From: JAAOIF01 sp965217125 | Lineage (GTDB): Bacteria > Pseudomonadota > Gammaproteobacteria > PS1 > Pseudothioglobaceae | NCBI GenBank assembly: GCA_965217125.1 | Contig: OZ244244.1 | Coordinates: 1,886,999-1,950,998, forward strand | DNA length: 64,000 nt | Direction of reading: 5' to 3' | In this document: in pieces, positions 24,413-33,007 of the stretch | Layout: each line of letters opens with the position of its first letter | Numbering within the stretch: the first letter of the stretch is position 1 | The notes under the pieces: generated by a model | The model's input: only the letters and a program-made list of their open reading frames with translations | Told to the model about the DNA's origin: nothing | Databases searched by the model: none | Translations under genes and position numbers: made by a program

Positions 24413-25564
24413 CTAATTCAAAGTACAGCCGTTACCAACAAAAGTGCCAGAAGAACCATCACTTTCCCAAGTGCCGCCACTAAGAGTGCCATTATCTAGA
24501 TTAATTGTTGCGGTAATTGTGCCTTGACCGTCAATTTGTGCTATCAAAGCGGTATTACTAACAGAACCTGTTACATTAAAAGGTTGATCTTCAGAAACGC
24601 TGTAGGCGAGACCTGTTATGCCTGAATCGCTATCAATATCAAAGGTAAATAATCCGTAGGAACTGCCTGAAAAAAGCCCAGTAAAACGGTATTTTGCATT
24701 TATACCACCACCAATTCTTGAGGCAGTAAAGGAGTCGGTTGTTTGACCACCTTGACCATCACTATAAACGCTAGTGCCTGAAAAATTATTAACATCGCTA
24801 AATGTTATCGTGTTGGTAACGCCAGTCTCTGGAACAATGACTGATAAGATGTTTTTTGTAAAATCAATTGCAGCTGATTTTCCTGTAATTTCTATACTTT
24901 CGTCATCATCTTGAATAATCGCTTGTATCGTTCCGTCAGCATGAACAATTGTACCAAAATTAGCTGTTGATGCGTTAATGGTGCGATTATCACTTGAGCT
25001 ATTGACTCTACCTTTATATCCACCAGCATACTCACATTGCAATGTTTCTGTTGCATGTGCGGTTGCTGATGCACGCGTAACTAAAGTAGCAGTTGAACTT
25101 AAATCTGTAATGTCTTGTTGTACAAAATCTACTGCATCATCAGCCAATACGCTTTCAATTTGAGAATTTTTAGTTGCTAATGTCTCTCTATTAAGATGCG
25201 ATACATCAATACCATTATCGGGGTTGTTGTCTGCATCTAAGCTTTGTAATAACTGGGCAATTTTGGCAGTTTTTACACCGCTTGCACCATCAGCAATATC
25301 CTTGGGAAACAGTGTGCTTTCTATGGCTATTGCACTGCCTAAAGTAATATCACCAAGTGAAAAAGTAACCGTATCGCCAGCAGTAAAACTATAGGCACCA
25401 TTTGCAGATGTGGCACCAGAATTTCCACCCGGCGTGGTTGTGTATTCTAAGCCCTGAACAGCACTATCGGCAAATCTGCCAGTATTAGAAGCACTACTTC
25501 CACCTCCACCGCCACAAGATACTAACAACATACTACTAACAATTAACAATATTATTTTTTTCAT
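24413..25564 (-). CDS. Secreted lipoprotein of unknown function
   Basis: 383 residues from the ATG at 25564. An in-frame TTG four codons earlier overlaps the GGAG SD and is unlikely. The lipoprotein signal ends LLVSC followed by a Gly run (GGGGGSS), so it should be anchored to the outer membrane. After that, residues about 30-130 resemble the beta-sandwich repeat found in many marine bacterial lipoproteins (GNSGATSANGAYSFTAGD, LGDITLGSA, IAQLLQSLDADNNPDNGID). The C-terminal half is beta-rich with no catalytic motif. It lies between the two inverted repeat elements and is divergent from the XRE gene. Confidence 0.7.
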   Translation of the reverse strand: MKKIILLIVSSMLLVSCGGGGGSSASNTGRFADSAVQGLEYTTTPGGNSGATSANGAYSFTAGDTVTFSLGDITLGSAIAIESTLFPKDIADGASGVKTAKIAQLLQSLDADNNPDNGIDVSHLNRETLATKNSQIESVLADDAVDFVQQDITDLSSTATLVTRASATAHATETLQCEYAGGYKGRVNSSSDNRTINASTANFGTIVHADGTIQAIIQDDDESIEITGKSAAIDFTKNILSVIVPETGVTNTITFSDVNNFSGTSVYSDGQGGQTTDSFTASRIGGGINAKYRFTGLFSGSSYGLFTFDIDSDSGITGLAYSVSEDQPFNVTGSVSNTALIAQIDGQGTITATINLDNGTLSGGTWESDGSSGTFVGNGCTLN

Positions 25565-25781
25565 TTTATTCTCCAAAAACTCTCAAAAAAAGACGATAAG
25601 ACGAGAGAGTATCGCCTTAACTGTAAAACATAATGATGCTATTTAATACAAGATTTATTTTTTGCACAATAGCCCATTTGGTTTAAAACAAAGTTAAAAA
25701 AACATAGTTGAGCATTTATACTTCTCACTATGGAAAGTAATTTTAGCATATAAGTTCAGTAGAATAGTGATAATTTTCAAT

Positions 25782-26129
25782 ATGAATAAAATTACTACTC
25801 AATCAATCGGAAATAGAATTCAATTATCAAGACAAAAAATAGGATTGTCTCAATCAGAGGTGTCAAGAATTATGTGCTTGTCTAGGGGTGTTTGTGGTCA
25901 ATGGGAGCGTGGTATTGCTAATCCATCAACTGCACATTTGTCAAGATTGGCACAAATTTTAGGCGTGTCATTTGAGTATTTAGCAACAGGAGATACGCCA
26001 ATCAAAACGACTAATTTTTTAGATAATAATAGCCAAGAAAAAATTTTAACAGCGAAAATGAACGCTTTATTTAACAAGATGTCTTTATCGAAAAAGCAAA
26101 ATATTGTTAATTTTTTGCAGGGTTTGTAA
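25782..26129 (+). CDS. XRE-family helix-turn-helix regulator
   Basis: 115 residues from ATG 25782; an upstream GTG at 25767 is possible. The HTH_3 domain spans about residues 8-63: GNRIQLSRQKIGLSQSEVSR, GVCGQWERGIANPS, LSRLAQILGVSFEYLATGD. The rest is a short helical tail (KMNALFNKMSLSKKQNIVNFL). It probably controls itself or the divergent lipoprotein gene across a 217-base gap. No clear operator was found in that gap. Confidence 0.85.
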   Translation: MNKITTQSIGNRIQLSRQKIGLSQSEVSRIMCLSRGVCGQWERGIANPSTAHLSRLAQILGVSFEYLATGDTPIKTTNFLDNNSQEKILTAKMNALFNKMSLSKKQNIVNFLQGL

Positions 26130-26169
26130 AGAAGGGAATGGATTGTTTTTTAAGAATAAAAAGCAGGGC

Positions 26170-26520
26170 AAGAGCATCCCTATTAGAACTGTTTGTGTAA
26201 ATTTTGTACTATAATCGTCTGTTTGGGGGAGGGCGTGGTAGATTTTACCCCAACTCGAGATCCCGACGCCCTCCCCCAAGCCCCCACCCCTAAGAGTTTA
26301 TCAAAATCGGGCTTCGCCCTATCGCCTGGACGGCGATTTTTGCCACTGTCGCATTGAGGATTGGGGCGTAATTAGATTTGTTGGTGGGGAGCAGAGGTCA
26401 GAGGTCAGAGGTCAGAAGGCAGAGTAAGAGCGGTGCTATTAGGTTTGCTATTGCTCTGTTCTCTGCCATCTGTTTTCTGTCTTCTGTCTTCTGTCTCTCT
26501 GTTCATTAGAACTGTTTGTG
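26170..26520 (-). repeat. Structured repeat element, copy B (inverted relative to copy A)
   Basis: No gene lies here. Read on the minus strand it follows copy A: ACACAAACAGTTCTAAT-type ends (26183-26199 and about 26504-26520), purine/pyrimidine blocks, the same two short hairpins (about 26304-26340), and a long stem, here 13 base pairs (26223-26235 with 26267-26279). Stem bases differ from copy A but remain paired. Together the two copies bracket the lipoprotein and XRE genes. Confidence 0.85.
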
Positions 26521-26548
26521 GGGGTAGAAAAAGCAGTTTAGTGAAAAA

Positions 26549-27016
26549 TTAGCTAAAAGTATGTGGGGTGATTTGCCATGTTTGGGTGTTGTCAATATTG
26601 ATTACTAAGCACTTTGAGCTGCCGTGGTTTCGAGTTGCGCCGCCGGCACCGGGGTTGATGACCCAGGGGGTTGTTGCTTGGTCGATTATTTGTTTGTGGG
26701 TGTGTCCATAAATAATGGCTTTGGCGTTTGGGTGGGTTTTTCTTAACGAATCGTGGCATGGGGTGTGCCAGCCGTGTTGATGGCCGTGTTCAACTACTAA
26801 TTTTCCGCCTGGCAATGTCAATTTTTCAATTGCTGAAAATTGGGTTAAATGCGTATCATTATTGCCTTGCACCGCAGTTAGTTTGGGTTTGATGGCGTTT
26901 AGTGTGCTGTTGTCAATAATATCGCCAGCATGTATTACTTGGTCGCAACTATTCATTAACTGAATAATTTGTGGATGAATCCAGCCGTGGGTGTCTGATA
27001 GAATGCCGATTTTCAT
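26549..27016 (-). CDS. YfcE-like metallophosphoesterase
   Basis: 155-residue calcineurin-like phosphoesterase of the MJ0936/YfcE group, a dimetal phosphodiesterase. All metal motifs are present: GILSDTHGWIHP, VIHAGDIID, VQGNNDTHL, VVEHGHQHG and IIYGHTHKQ. The physiological substrate is unknown. The start overlaps the upstream HAD gene stop by 4 bases. A 57-base fragment of a second copy survives at 22017-22073. Confidence 0.9.
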   Translation of the reverse strand: MKIGILSDTHGWIHPQIIQLMNSCDQVIHAGDIIDNSTLNAIKPKLTAVQGNNDTHLTQFSAIEKLTLPGGKLVVEHGHQHGWHTPCHDSLRKTHPNAKAIIYGHTHKQIIDQATTPWVINPGAGGATRNHGSSKCLVINIDNTQTWQITPHTFS

Positions 27017-27669
27017 AGGATTTTCTCAAAAGTTTCAATGTTGATAAAGCCGTCTATTGATTTTGCAGCCATTTTAGAACTGGGTTTGCTGATGGCAACG
27101 ACTGTGCCGATGCCGTAGGTTTGTGCGGCGTTTAACACTGATGATGAATCATCAAAAAAAATGCTTTTTTGCTTATCCAAATCAATTTCTTTATGCAATT
27201 TATGCCAAAAACCTTGCTCTTCTTTGGCAATGCCGTAATCGTGCGAGCAAATAATCGCATCAAAATAATTGGCTAAATTGGTCACGCGCATTTTTAGGGC
27301 GATGGTTTTTTGATGGGCGTTGGTGACTAAAAAAATACGCTTGTTGTGGGTTTTGGCCTGAGCTAAAAAATCCAAAACAAAAGGGTGAATTTGGATTAAA
27401 TGTGCCAGCTCTTCTTTGAGCGTGGCGATGTCTAACGCAAACACTTTTTGCCAATAATCCAAACAGTACCAATGCAATTTGCCCTCTTGTGCTTTTAGTA
27501 TAGGATAAATTTTATCTTTGGATTGTTGGTGGCTAAGATTGTGCTTGTTGGCAAATACCAGCGGCAGGTATTCCATCCAAAAATGCAGGTCAAAATGCAA
27601 GTCAAGCAAAGTGCCATCCATATCTAACAGAACGGTGTCGATATTTTTCCAGTCTATTTTCTGCGCCAT
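27013..27669 (-). CDS. HAD-family phosphatase, YrfG-like (GMP/IMP nucleotidase type)
   Basis: 218 residues. The haloacid dehalogenase motif I is VLLDMDGTLLDLHFD, with the nucleophile Asp in DMDGT. Motif II is FLVTNAH, the motif III Lys lies near IAKEEQGFWHKL, and motif IV is IFFDDSSSVLNAA. The N-terminal DLHFDLHFWMEYLP matches the YrfG subgroup, which dephosphorylates purine nucleotides. It overlaps cysS by 16 bases and the phosphoesterase by 4. Confidence 0.82.
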   Translation of the reverse strand: MAQKIDWKNIDTVLLDMDGTLLDLHFDLHFWMEYLPLVFANKHNLSHQQSKDKIYPILKAQEGKLHWYCLDYWQKVFALDIATLKEELAHLIQIHPFVLDFLAQAKTHNKRIFLVTNAHQKTIALKMRVTNLANYFDAIICSHDYGIAKEEQGFWHKLHKEIDLDKQKSIFFDDSSSVLNAAQTYGIGTVVAISKPSSKMAAKSIDGFINIETFEKIL

Positions 27670-29042
27670 GTGGTCGTGCCTGTGTTATCTTCTAAAACAA
27701 TGCCTAATGAGTCCAATTCATCTCTGATGGCATCGGCGGCGACAAAATCTTTGTTGCTTCTGGCGTTGTTGCGTTGCTTAATTTTTTCATCAATCTGGGT
27801 GTCAGATAAAGTTGCACCTTGTTTGAGAAAAGTGTCAGTATCAGTTTGTAAAATGCCTAAATAATTGCCTAATTTTTTAAGTAATTGCGCTAAAGCATTG
27901 GCCTGATCCAGGTCTTGTTGGCGTTGTGAATTTACCATTTTTGCTAATTCAAATAAAATACTCAAGGCAATCGGCGTGTTGAAATCATCATCTAATGCGT
28001 CAATAAATCGTTGTTCATAATCAAAGCGTTGCGAAACCTCATTCATAGCCACTTTAGTTGCACTCAAACCGCGTGTTGCGGTGTATAAGCGGGCTAAAGA
28101 TGACTTGGCATTATCAAGATTGCTATTGCTAAAATTAAGTGCAGAGCGATAATGCGAGCTGATAATAAAGTAGCGCAAGGTTTCGCCATCATAACTTTGC
28201 AATACATTACGAATGGTGAAAAAATTATCAAGTGATTTGCTCATTTTCTCATCATTCATATTAACAAAACCAACATGCATCCAAGTATTTACAAAACTAC
28301 AGCCATTTGCCCCTTCACTTTGGGCAATTTCATTTTCATGGTGTGGAAAAGTCAAATCCATCCCGCCGCCGTGAATATCAAAATGATTACCCAGATGGTG
28401 GGTCGACATAGCTGAGCATTCAATATGCCAGCCTGGGCGACCTTCACCCCAATTTGAGGTCCAACTTGGCTCGCTCGGTTTTGCCATTTTCCATAGAACA
28501 AAATCAAGCGGGTCTTTTTTATCAGTCTCAACATCAACGCGTGCGCCTGCCTCAAGCTCATCTAAGTTTTTGCCTGATAATTTGCCATAATTTGCAAAAT
28601 CACGCACAGAATAATATACATCACCATTATGTCCCTGATAGGCGATGCCTTTTTCTAACAAAGACTCAATCATATAAAATATTTGCTCCATAGTCTGAGT
28701 GGCACGCGGTTCAATATTGGGCGGCAATACCCCTAGTGCACGCTCGTCTTCGTGCATAGCATCGATAAAACGCTTGGTTAGGGTATTAATATCTTCTTTA
28801 TTTTCAAGTGCGCGTTTGATGATTTTGTCATCAATATCAGTAATATTACGCACATAAGTCAGTCGCGGAAAATGGCGTTTTAAATGGCGCGTAATCACAT
28901 CAAACATCACCAACACGCGTGCATGCCCAATATGGCAATAGTCATAAACCGTCATTCCGCAGACATATATACCAACATTATCGGCATTGATTGGGTGAAA
29001 AACCTCTTTTTGTTTACTGAGGGTATTGTAGATTTTGAGCAT
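27654..29042 (-). CDS. cysS: Cysteinyl-tRNA synthetase
   Basis: Class I synthetase of 462 residues. Zinc ligand Cys and HIGH signature are in YVCGMTVYDYCHIGHARV, followed by RNITDIDDKII, GWHIECSAMS and HGGGMDLTFPHHENEIAQ (zinc site). The KMSKS loop is KMSKSLDNFF. The C-terminal anticodon-binding domain includes RNNARSNKDFVAADAIRDEL. It heads a three-gene leftward run. Confidence 0.97.
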   Translation of the reverse strand: MLKIYNTLSKQKEVFHPINADNVGIYVCGMTVYDYCHIGHARVLVMFDVITRHLKRHFPRLTYVRNITDIDDKIIKRALENKEDINTLTKRFIDAMHEDERALGVLPPNIEPRATQTMEQIFYMIESLLEKGIAYQGHNGDVYYSVRDFANYGKLSGKNLDELEAGARVDVETDKKDPLDFVLWKMAKPSEPSWTSNWGEGRPGWHIECSAMSTHHLGNHFDIHGGGMDLTFPHHENEIAQSEGANGCSFVNTWMHVGFVNMNDEKMSKSLDNFFTIRNVLQSYDGETLRYFIISSHYRSALNFSNSNLDNAKSSLARLYTATRGLSATKVAMNEVSQRFDYEQRFIDALDDDFNTPIALSILFELAKMVNSQRQQDLDQANALAQLLKKLGNYLGILQTDTDTFLKQGATLSDTQIDEKIKQRNNARSNKDFVAADAIRDELDSLGIVLEDNTGTTTWRRK

Positions 29043-29116
29043 GGCGTTATTTTACTTTAAAATAGCTGTTTATAATAATCCCATATTTTTTATATGATTT
29101 AGTTAGTTATTGGATT

Positions 29117-29151
29117 AGGGTGTAATTAATACCCTTAAACTAAAGTATAAT
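29117..29151 (+). promoter_or_regulatory. Candidate operator and -10 element upstream of asd
   Basis: An imperfect palindrome with AGGGT and ACCCT arms (29117-29135) lies just before a TATAAT -10 (29146-29151). No good -35 is visible. The placement suggests regulated transcription of asd, but the binding factor is unknown. Confidence 0.35.
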
Positions 29152-29186
29152 GTTTAAGATTTTTTAATTTTCTATTTTTTATACTT

Positions 29187-30212
29187 ATGAGCAAAATGTA
29201 TAATGTTGTGGTGGTAGGCGCGACCGGGGCAGTGGGCGAGGCCATTTTGTCGATTTTAGAACAACGCAATTTCCCGATTGATAACTTATATCCTTTAGCG
29301 AGTGCTAATTCTGCTGGAAAAAAAGTATTTTGTCAAGGCAAAAGCTGGACTGTGCAAGATTTGGCGACTTTTGATTTTTCAAAGGCACAAGTGGGCTTAT
29401 TTTCAGCAGGTGGGCATATTTCTGCAAAATACGCGCCGATTGCTGCTAAAGCTGGCTGTGTGGTGATTGACAATACCGCACATTTTCGCCGTGATGATGA
29501 TATTCCTCTGGTTGTGCCTGAGGTTAATCCAGCTGCGATTGCAGCTTATACTCAGCGTAATATTATTGCCAATCCAAATTGCTCAACTATTCAAATGTTG
29601 GTAGCGTTAAAACCTATTTATGATGCGGTGGGGATTGAACGCATCAATGTGGCAACTTATCAGGCAGTTTCTGGTTCGGGCAAGGCCGCTATTACCGAGC
29701 TGACTGAGCAAAGTGCAAGGCTGCTTAATGGTCAAGCGATTGAAGAGCCTAGCGTTTATCCAAAGCAAATCGCCTTTAATGTGATTCCGCATATTGATGT
29801 ATTTACAGACAACGGTTATACTAAGGAAGAGATGAAAATGGTGTGGGAAACGCAAAAGATTTTTGCAGATGATAATATTTTAGTCAATCCAACAGCAGTT
29901 CGTGTACCGGTAATTTTTGGTCATTCTGAGGCGATTAATATTGAAACAAAAACCAAAATTAGTGCCGCTGAAGCCGTTAAAATTCTATCTGCGGCAAATG
30001 GTGTAACGGTTATAGATGAGCGAAAAAATGGCGGTTATGCAACGCCATTTACTGAGGCAACTAATCATGACGATACCTTTGTTAGCCGTATTCGTGAGGA
30101 TATTTCTTGTGAAAAAGGTCTAAACTTATGGGTAGTTTCTGATAATATTCGCAAAGGTGCGGCGTTGAACAGCATTCAAATTGCCGAAATTTTAATTGAA
30201 CAATATTTATAG
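29187..30212 (+). CDS. asd: Aspartate-semialdehyde dehydrogenase
   Basis: Reduces aspartyl phosphate to aspartate semialdehyde for lysine, threonine, methionine and diaminopimelate synthesis. The NADP-binding motif is VVGATGAVGEAIL. The catalytic Cys is in NPNCSTIQM, and QAVSGSGKAAI, IPHID and VPVIFGHSEAI complete the active site. 341 residues is the usual length. It is followed after 22 bases by hisB. Confidence 0.96.
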   Translation: MSKMYNVVVVGATGAVGEAILSILEQRNFPIDNLYPLASANSAGKKVFCQGKSWTVQDLATFDFSKAQVGLFSAGGHISAKYAPIAAKAGCVVIDNTAHFRRDDDIPLVVPEVNPAAIAAYTQRNIIANPNCSTIQMLVALKPIYDAVGIERINVATYQAVSGSGKAAITELTEQSARLLNGQAIEEPSVYPKQIAFNVIPHIDVFTDNGYTKEEMKMVWETQKIFADDNILVNPTAVRVPVIFGHSEAINIETKTKISAAEAVKILSAANGVTVIDERKNGGYATPFTEATNHDDTFVSRIREDISCEKGLNLWVVSDNIRKGAALNSIQIAEILIEQYL

Positions 30213-30234
30213 ATAATTTATAAAATTAAATAAG

Positions 30235-30816
30235 ATGATAAAAATATCCAGAAAAACCAACGAAACGGACATTAGTGTAGGGCTTAATTTGTATGGCACA
30301 GGTCAGGCAAATATCGATACTGGCGTGGCGTTTTTAGACCATATGTTAGATCAGGTAGCGCGTCATGGGCTAATGGATTTAACCATTAAATGTGATGGCG
30401 ATACCCAGATTGATGACCATCATAGTGTTGAAGATATTGGTATCACATTAGGTCAGGCGCTGACTCAGGCGCTGGGCGATAAAAAAGGCCTTAGCCGTTA
30501 TGGGCATGCTTATGTGCCATTAGACGAGGCGTTATCACGCGTAGTTTTAGATTTATCAGGTCGTCCCGGCTTGGAGCTTAATGTTAGTTTTGTCCGGGCG
30601 ATGATTGGCACATTTGATGTGGACTTAATCGCAGAATTTTTTCAAGGTTTTGTTAATCATGCTTTGATTACCCTGCATATTGATAATTTATGCGGGATAA
30701 ATGCTCATCATCAAGCTGAGACAATCTTCAAGGCGTTTGGTCGTGCATTAAGAATGGCAGTAACGCCAGATAAGCGTCAGGTTGGGGTTATTCCTTCAAC
30801 CAAAGGCAGCCTATAG
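30235..30816 (+). CDS. hisB: Imidazoleglycerol-phosphate dehydratase
   Basis: Sixth step of histidine synthesis. 193 residues form the monofunctional enzyme, without the phosphatase domain found in E. coli HisB. Metal-binding motifs are FLDHMLDQVARHGL, DDHHSVEDIGI and NAHHQAETIFKAFGRAL. hisH follows immediately after a single base, so they are cotranscribed. Other his genes are outside the window. Confidence 0.97.
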   Translation: MIKISRKTNETDISVGLNLYGTGQANIDTGVAFLDHMLDQVARHGLMDLTIKCDGDTQIDDHHSVEDIGITLGQALTQALGDKKGLSRYGHAYVPLDEALSRVVLDLSGRPGLELNVSFVRAMIGTFDVDLIAEFFQGFVNHALITLHIDNLCGINAHHQAETIFKAFGRALRMAVTPDKRQVGVIPSTKGSL

Positions 30817-30817
30817 A

Positions 30818-31435
30818 ATGCAAAGTATTGCCATTGTTGATTATGGCATGGGCAATGTGCGCTCGGTGCAAAAAGCCTTTGAGCATGTTGCGCCTAATGA
30901 CCAAATCATTTTAACTGATGATATTCAGATCATCAACGATGCCGACCGCATAGTATTTCCCGGTCAAGGTGCGATGGGTGGATGTATGCAAGCGCTGAGT
31001 GCGCATGGTCTGCAAGATACTATTAAAGCTTGTGCAAATGAAAAGCCTTTCTTGGGTATTTGTTTGGGTTTGCAGCTTTTATTTGAGCATAGTGAAGAAA
31101 ATAATGGCACTGATGGGCTGTCTATTATTCGCGGAAATGTGGTTAAATTTGATAAAAGCGAACTTAAAATCCCACATATGGGTTGGAATACCGTCAATCA
31201 AGTAGCAAAACACCCACTTTGGCATAATATTGATAATAACGCGCGTTTTTATAGTGTGCATAGTTATTATGTCAAAACGCTAGAGGATAGTGTGATTGCC
31301 GGGTCAACTAATTATGGCATTGATTTCACCTGTGCTATTGCAAAAGACAAGATATTTGCAGTGCAATTCCATCCTGAAAAATCACAATATGATGGGCTAC
31401 AATTATTAACTAACTTTGTTAATTGGCAGGTTTAA
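30818..31435 (+). CDS. hisH: Imidazole glycerol phosphate synthase, glutaminase subunit
   Basis: Supplies ammonia from glutamine to HisF. The ATG at 30818 gives MQSIAIVDYGMGNVRSVQKA, the family N-terminus; an upstream frame overlapping hisB is discounted. The class I amidotransferase triad is visible: Cys in FLGICLGLQLLFEHS, and His and Glu in VQFHPEKSQ. 205 residues. Partner HisF is not in the window. Confidence 0.96.
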   Translation: MQSIAIVDYGMGNVRSVQKAFEHVAPNDQIILTDDIQIINDADRIVFPGQGAMGGCMQALSAHGLQDTIKACANEKPFLGICLGLQLLFEHSEENNGTDGLSIIRGNVVKFDKSELKIPHMGWNTVNQVAKHPLWHNIDNNARFYSVHSYYVKTLEDSVIAGSTNYGIDFTCAIAKDKIFAVQFHPEKSQYDGLQLLTNFVNWQV

Positions 31436-31516
31436 AACTATTCTTTTCCAAAAAAAAATCTTTATTTGACGTATAAATTTTTATTATATAGGCATAAATA
31501 AGCCATATAAAAATTA

Positions 31517-31562
31517 ATAATTGTTAATTTACACTTGACAATTGTAAATTAACAATTATAAT
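31517..31562 (+). promoter_or_regulatory. Consensus sigma-70 promoter embedded in a 17-bp inverted repeat
   Basis: TTGACA (31535-31540) and TATAAT (31557-31562) are separated by 16 bases, both perfect matches to consensus. An inverted repeat with perfectly complementary 17-base arms (31517-31533 and 31543-31559) places the -35 in its centre and overlaps the -10. This looks like an operator for a dimeric repressor, perhaps the product of the gene it drives. Confidence 0.8.
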
Positions 31563-31588
31563 GATAATTTTTACAAAGGAGAATTATC

Positions 31589-32074
31589 ATGAAAACTATA
31601 GAAGTGAGTCCAAATATTTATGCTAAATTAGAGCAACTTGCCAAAGGATTTAGTGATACACCAAATCAAGTGATTGAGCGACTTATCAATAACTCAAATA
31701 TAGTTAAAAATACAGTTAAAAATAGTAATAAAGACTACACAAAATACATTTTTAATGAAATTGAATACGGTAAAAATAGATTGGTGCTTTCAGTTATTAA
31801 AAAGTTTGTTGAAGATAACAAAAATATATCTTTTTCAGGCTTAGAAACCAAATTTCCAAAGTCAATACAAGGCAGTTCAGGCGTATTTGATAGATTTGAA
31901 GAAGGAAGTAAGGCGTTTACTAAAAAAATCCGTTTTTTTACAAAGAAAGAAGAATTGATTCAATTATCGGATATTTGTATTGCAGTATGTAGTCAATGGG
32001 GGATAGGAAATATTGATGAATTTATCGAACAAGCAGAAAAATTAGGCTATATTATTTCAGAGAAACAAACATGA
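31589..32074 (+). CDS. Putative autoregulatory protein with ribbon-helix-helix-like N-terminus
   Basis: 161 residues, family not recognised. Residues 1-35 (TIEVSPNIYAKLEQLAKGF, then TPNQVIERLINN) show a strand-helix-helix pattern like a ribbon-helix-helix DNA-binding unit. The C-terminal part (about 85-155: KFPKSIQGSSGVFDRF, CSQWGIGNIDEFIEQAEKLGY) is a compact domain I cannot name. A strong AAGGAG SD precedes the ATG. The gene sits behind a palindromic consensus promoter and overlaps a 30-codon frame by 4 bases, as in two-gene toxin-antitoxin or restriction-control units. AT-rich and isolated between housekeeping genes, so probably acquired. Confidence 0.6.
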   Translation: MKTIEVSPNIYAKLEQLAKGFSDTPNQVIERLINNSNIVKNTVKNSNKDYTKYIFNEIEYGKNRLVLSVIKKFVEDNKNISFSGLETKFPKSIQGSSGVFDRFEEGSKAFTKKIRFFTKKEELIQLSDICIAVCSQWGIGNIDEFIEQAEKLGYIISEKQT

Positions 32075-32163
32075 AAGTAAGCAAACAATTACTGGAAGAG
32101 TTTAGAAAATTTAAAAAACAAAGAGGTGCTTGTAATGAGATGATTAAAGAGGATAAAAAGTAA
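32071..32163 (+). CDS. Short coupled reading frame, 30 residues (possibly truncated gene)
   Basis: The ATG overlaps the previous gene's TGA (ATGA). The peptide starts MKVSKQLLEEFRKFKKQ and is strongly basic and helical. It stops one base before the convergent kinase gene's end. It may be a genuine small protein or the surviving start of a longer partner gene lost by deletion. No homology can be judged from sequence alone. Confidence 0.4.
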   Translation: MKVSKQLLEEFRKFKKQRGACNEMIKEDKK

Positions 32164-32164
32164 G

Positions 32165-33007
32165 TCATTTTTTTGCTAATTGCTGGTAACAATTCATCAC
32201 ATTGTTGTGATAAGTGTTACCAAAAAGGTTGAGATGATTAAGATAATGATACAACATATACAGAGGTTTTCGCTCATCAAAACCATCATCTAATTGATAA
32301 TTTTTATTATAACTTCGATAAAAATCATCATCAAATCCACCAAACATAAAGCTTAGGGCAAAATCAATTTCCCGATGCCCATAATAACTGGCAGTATCGA
32401 TAAAATAAGGGTTATTTTTAGCACTAAGTAGATTGCCTGACCATAAGTCACCATGTAGCAAACTGGGCTTAATATTATTATCCAATAGACTTGGCAATGT
32501 GTTTTCAATTTTTAGTAATTGATGATATTCACCCTTGCTGAGCCGTTGGTTTTGGTAGGCTAATTGTATTTGGTATAACAATCGATATTCCCAATAAAAC
32601 GCTGACCAATTACTAATATTCCTCCCAACTCCATTGAGTTGCGGGGTTTGTCCGATTTTATTATCAAAGTCAAAGCCAAAATATTGGGCGCTGTTTTTAT
32701 GCAACAGGGCAAGCTCAAAGCCCGCTTGTGATTGCAGTTTTGGGTTGTGTGTTTGTTCAATCCACTCAAGAATTAAGCACTGTTGGCAACTGGCCAACAC
32801 TTTTGGAGTGTGTATGGTTTTGCCGAGCAATAAAAGCTCTTTGCCTTCGTTAATCAGTTGTTGATTAGCATTATCTTGGTGTTTAATAAAAACTTGATTG
32901 CCGTTTGCCAATGTTATTTTATAAGCTGCAAATAAACCAGTAGCAACCGATTGCTGAGCAATAATTTTTTGATTTAAATGTTGTTCAATATGGGTTTTAA
33001 TCGACAT
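32165..33007 (-). CDS. Fructosamine/ketosamine-3-kinase family protein
   Basis: 280 residues from ATG 33007; a TTG two codons earlier is less likely. Aminoglycoside-phosphotransferase-like kinase fold. Motifs: VFIKHQDN (ATP Lys), CLILEWIEQ (hinge), LLHGDLWSGNLL (catalytic Asp and Asn), YFIDTASYYGHREIDFALS (metal Asp in IDTA). The family phosphorylates glycated amines and so repairs protein glycation. It overlaps the next upstream gene by 11 bases. Confidence 0.88.
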   Translation of the reverse strand: MSIKTHIEQHLNQKIIAQQSVATGLFAAYKITLANGNQVFIKHQDNANQQLINEGKELLLLGKTIHTPKVLASCQQCLILEWIEQTHNPKLQSQAGFELALLHKNSAQYFGFDFDNKIGQTPQLNGVGRNISNWSAFYWEYRLLYQIQLAYQNQRLSKGEYHQLLKIENTLPSLLDNNIKPSLLHGDLWSGNLLSAKNNPYFIDTASYYGHREIDFALSFMFGGFDDDFYRSYNKNYQLDDGFDERKPLYMLYHYLNHLNLFGNTYHNNVMNCYQQLAKK

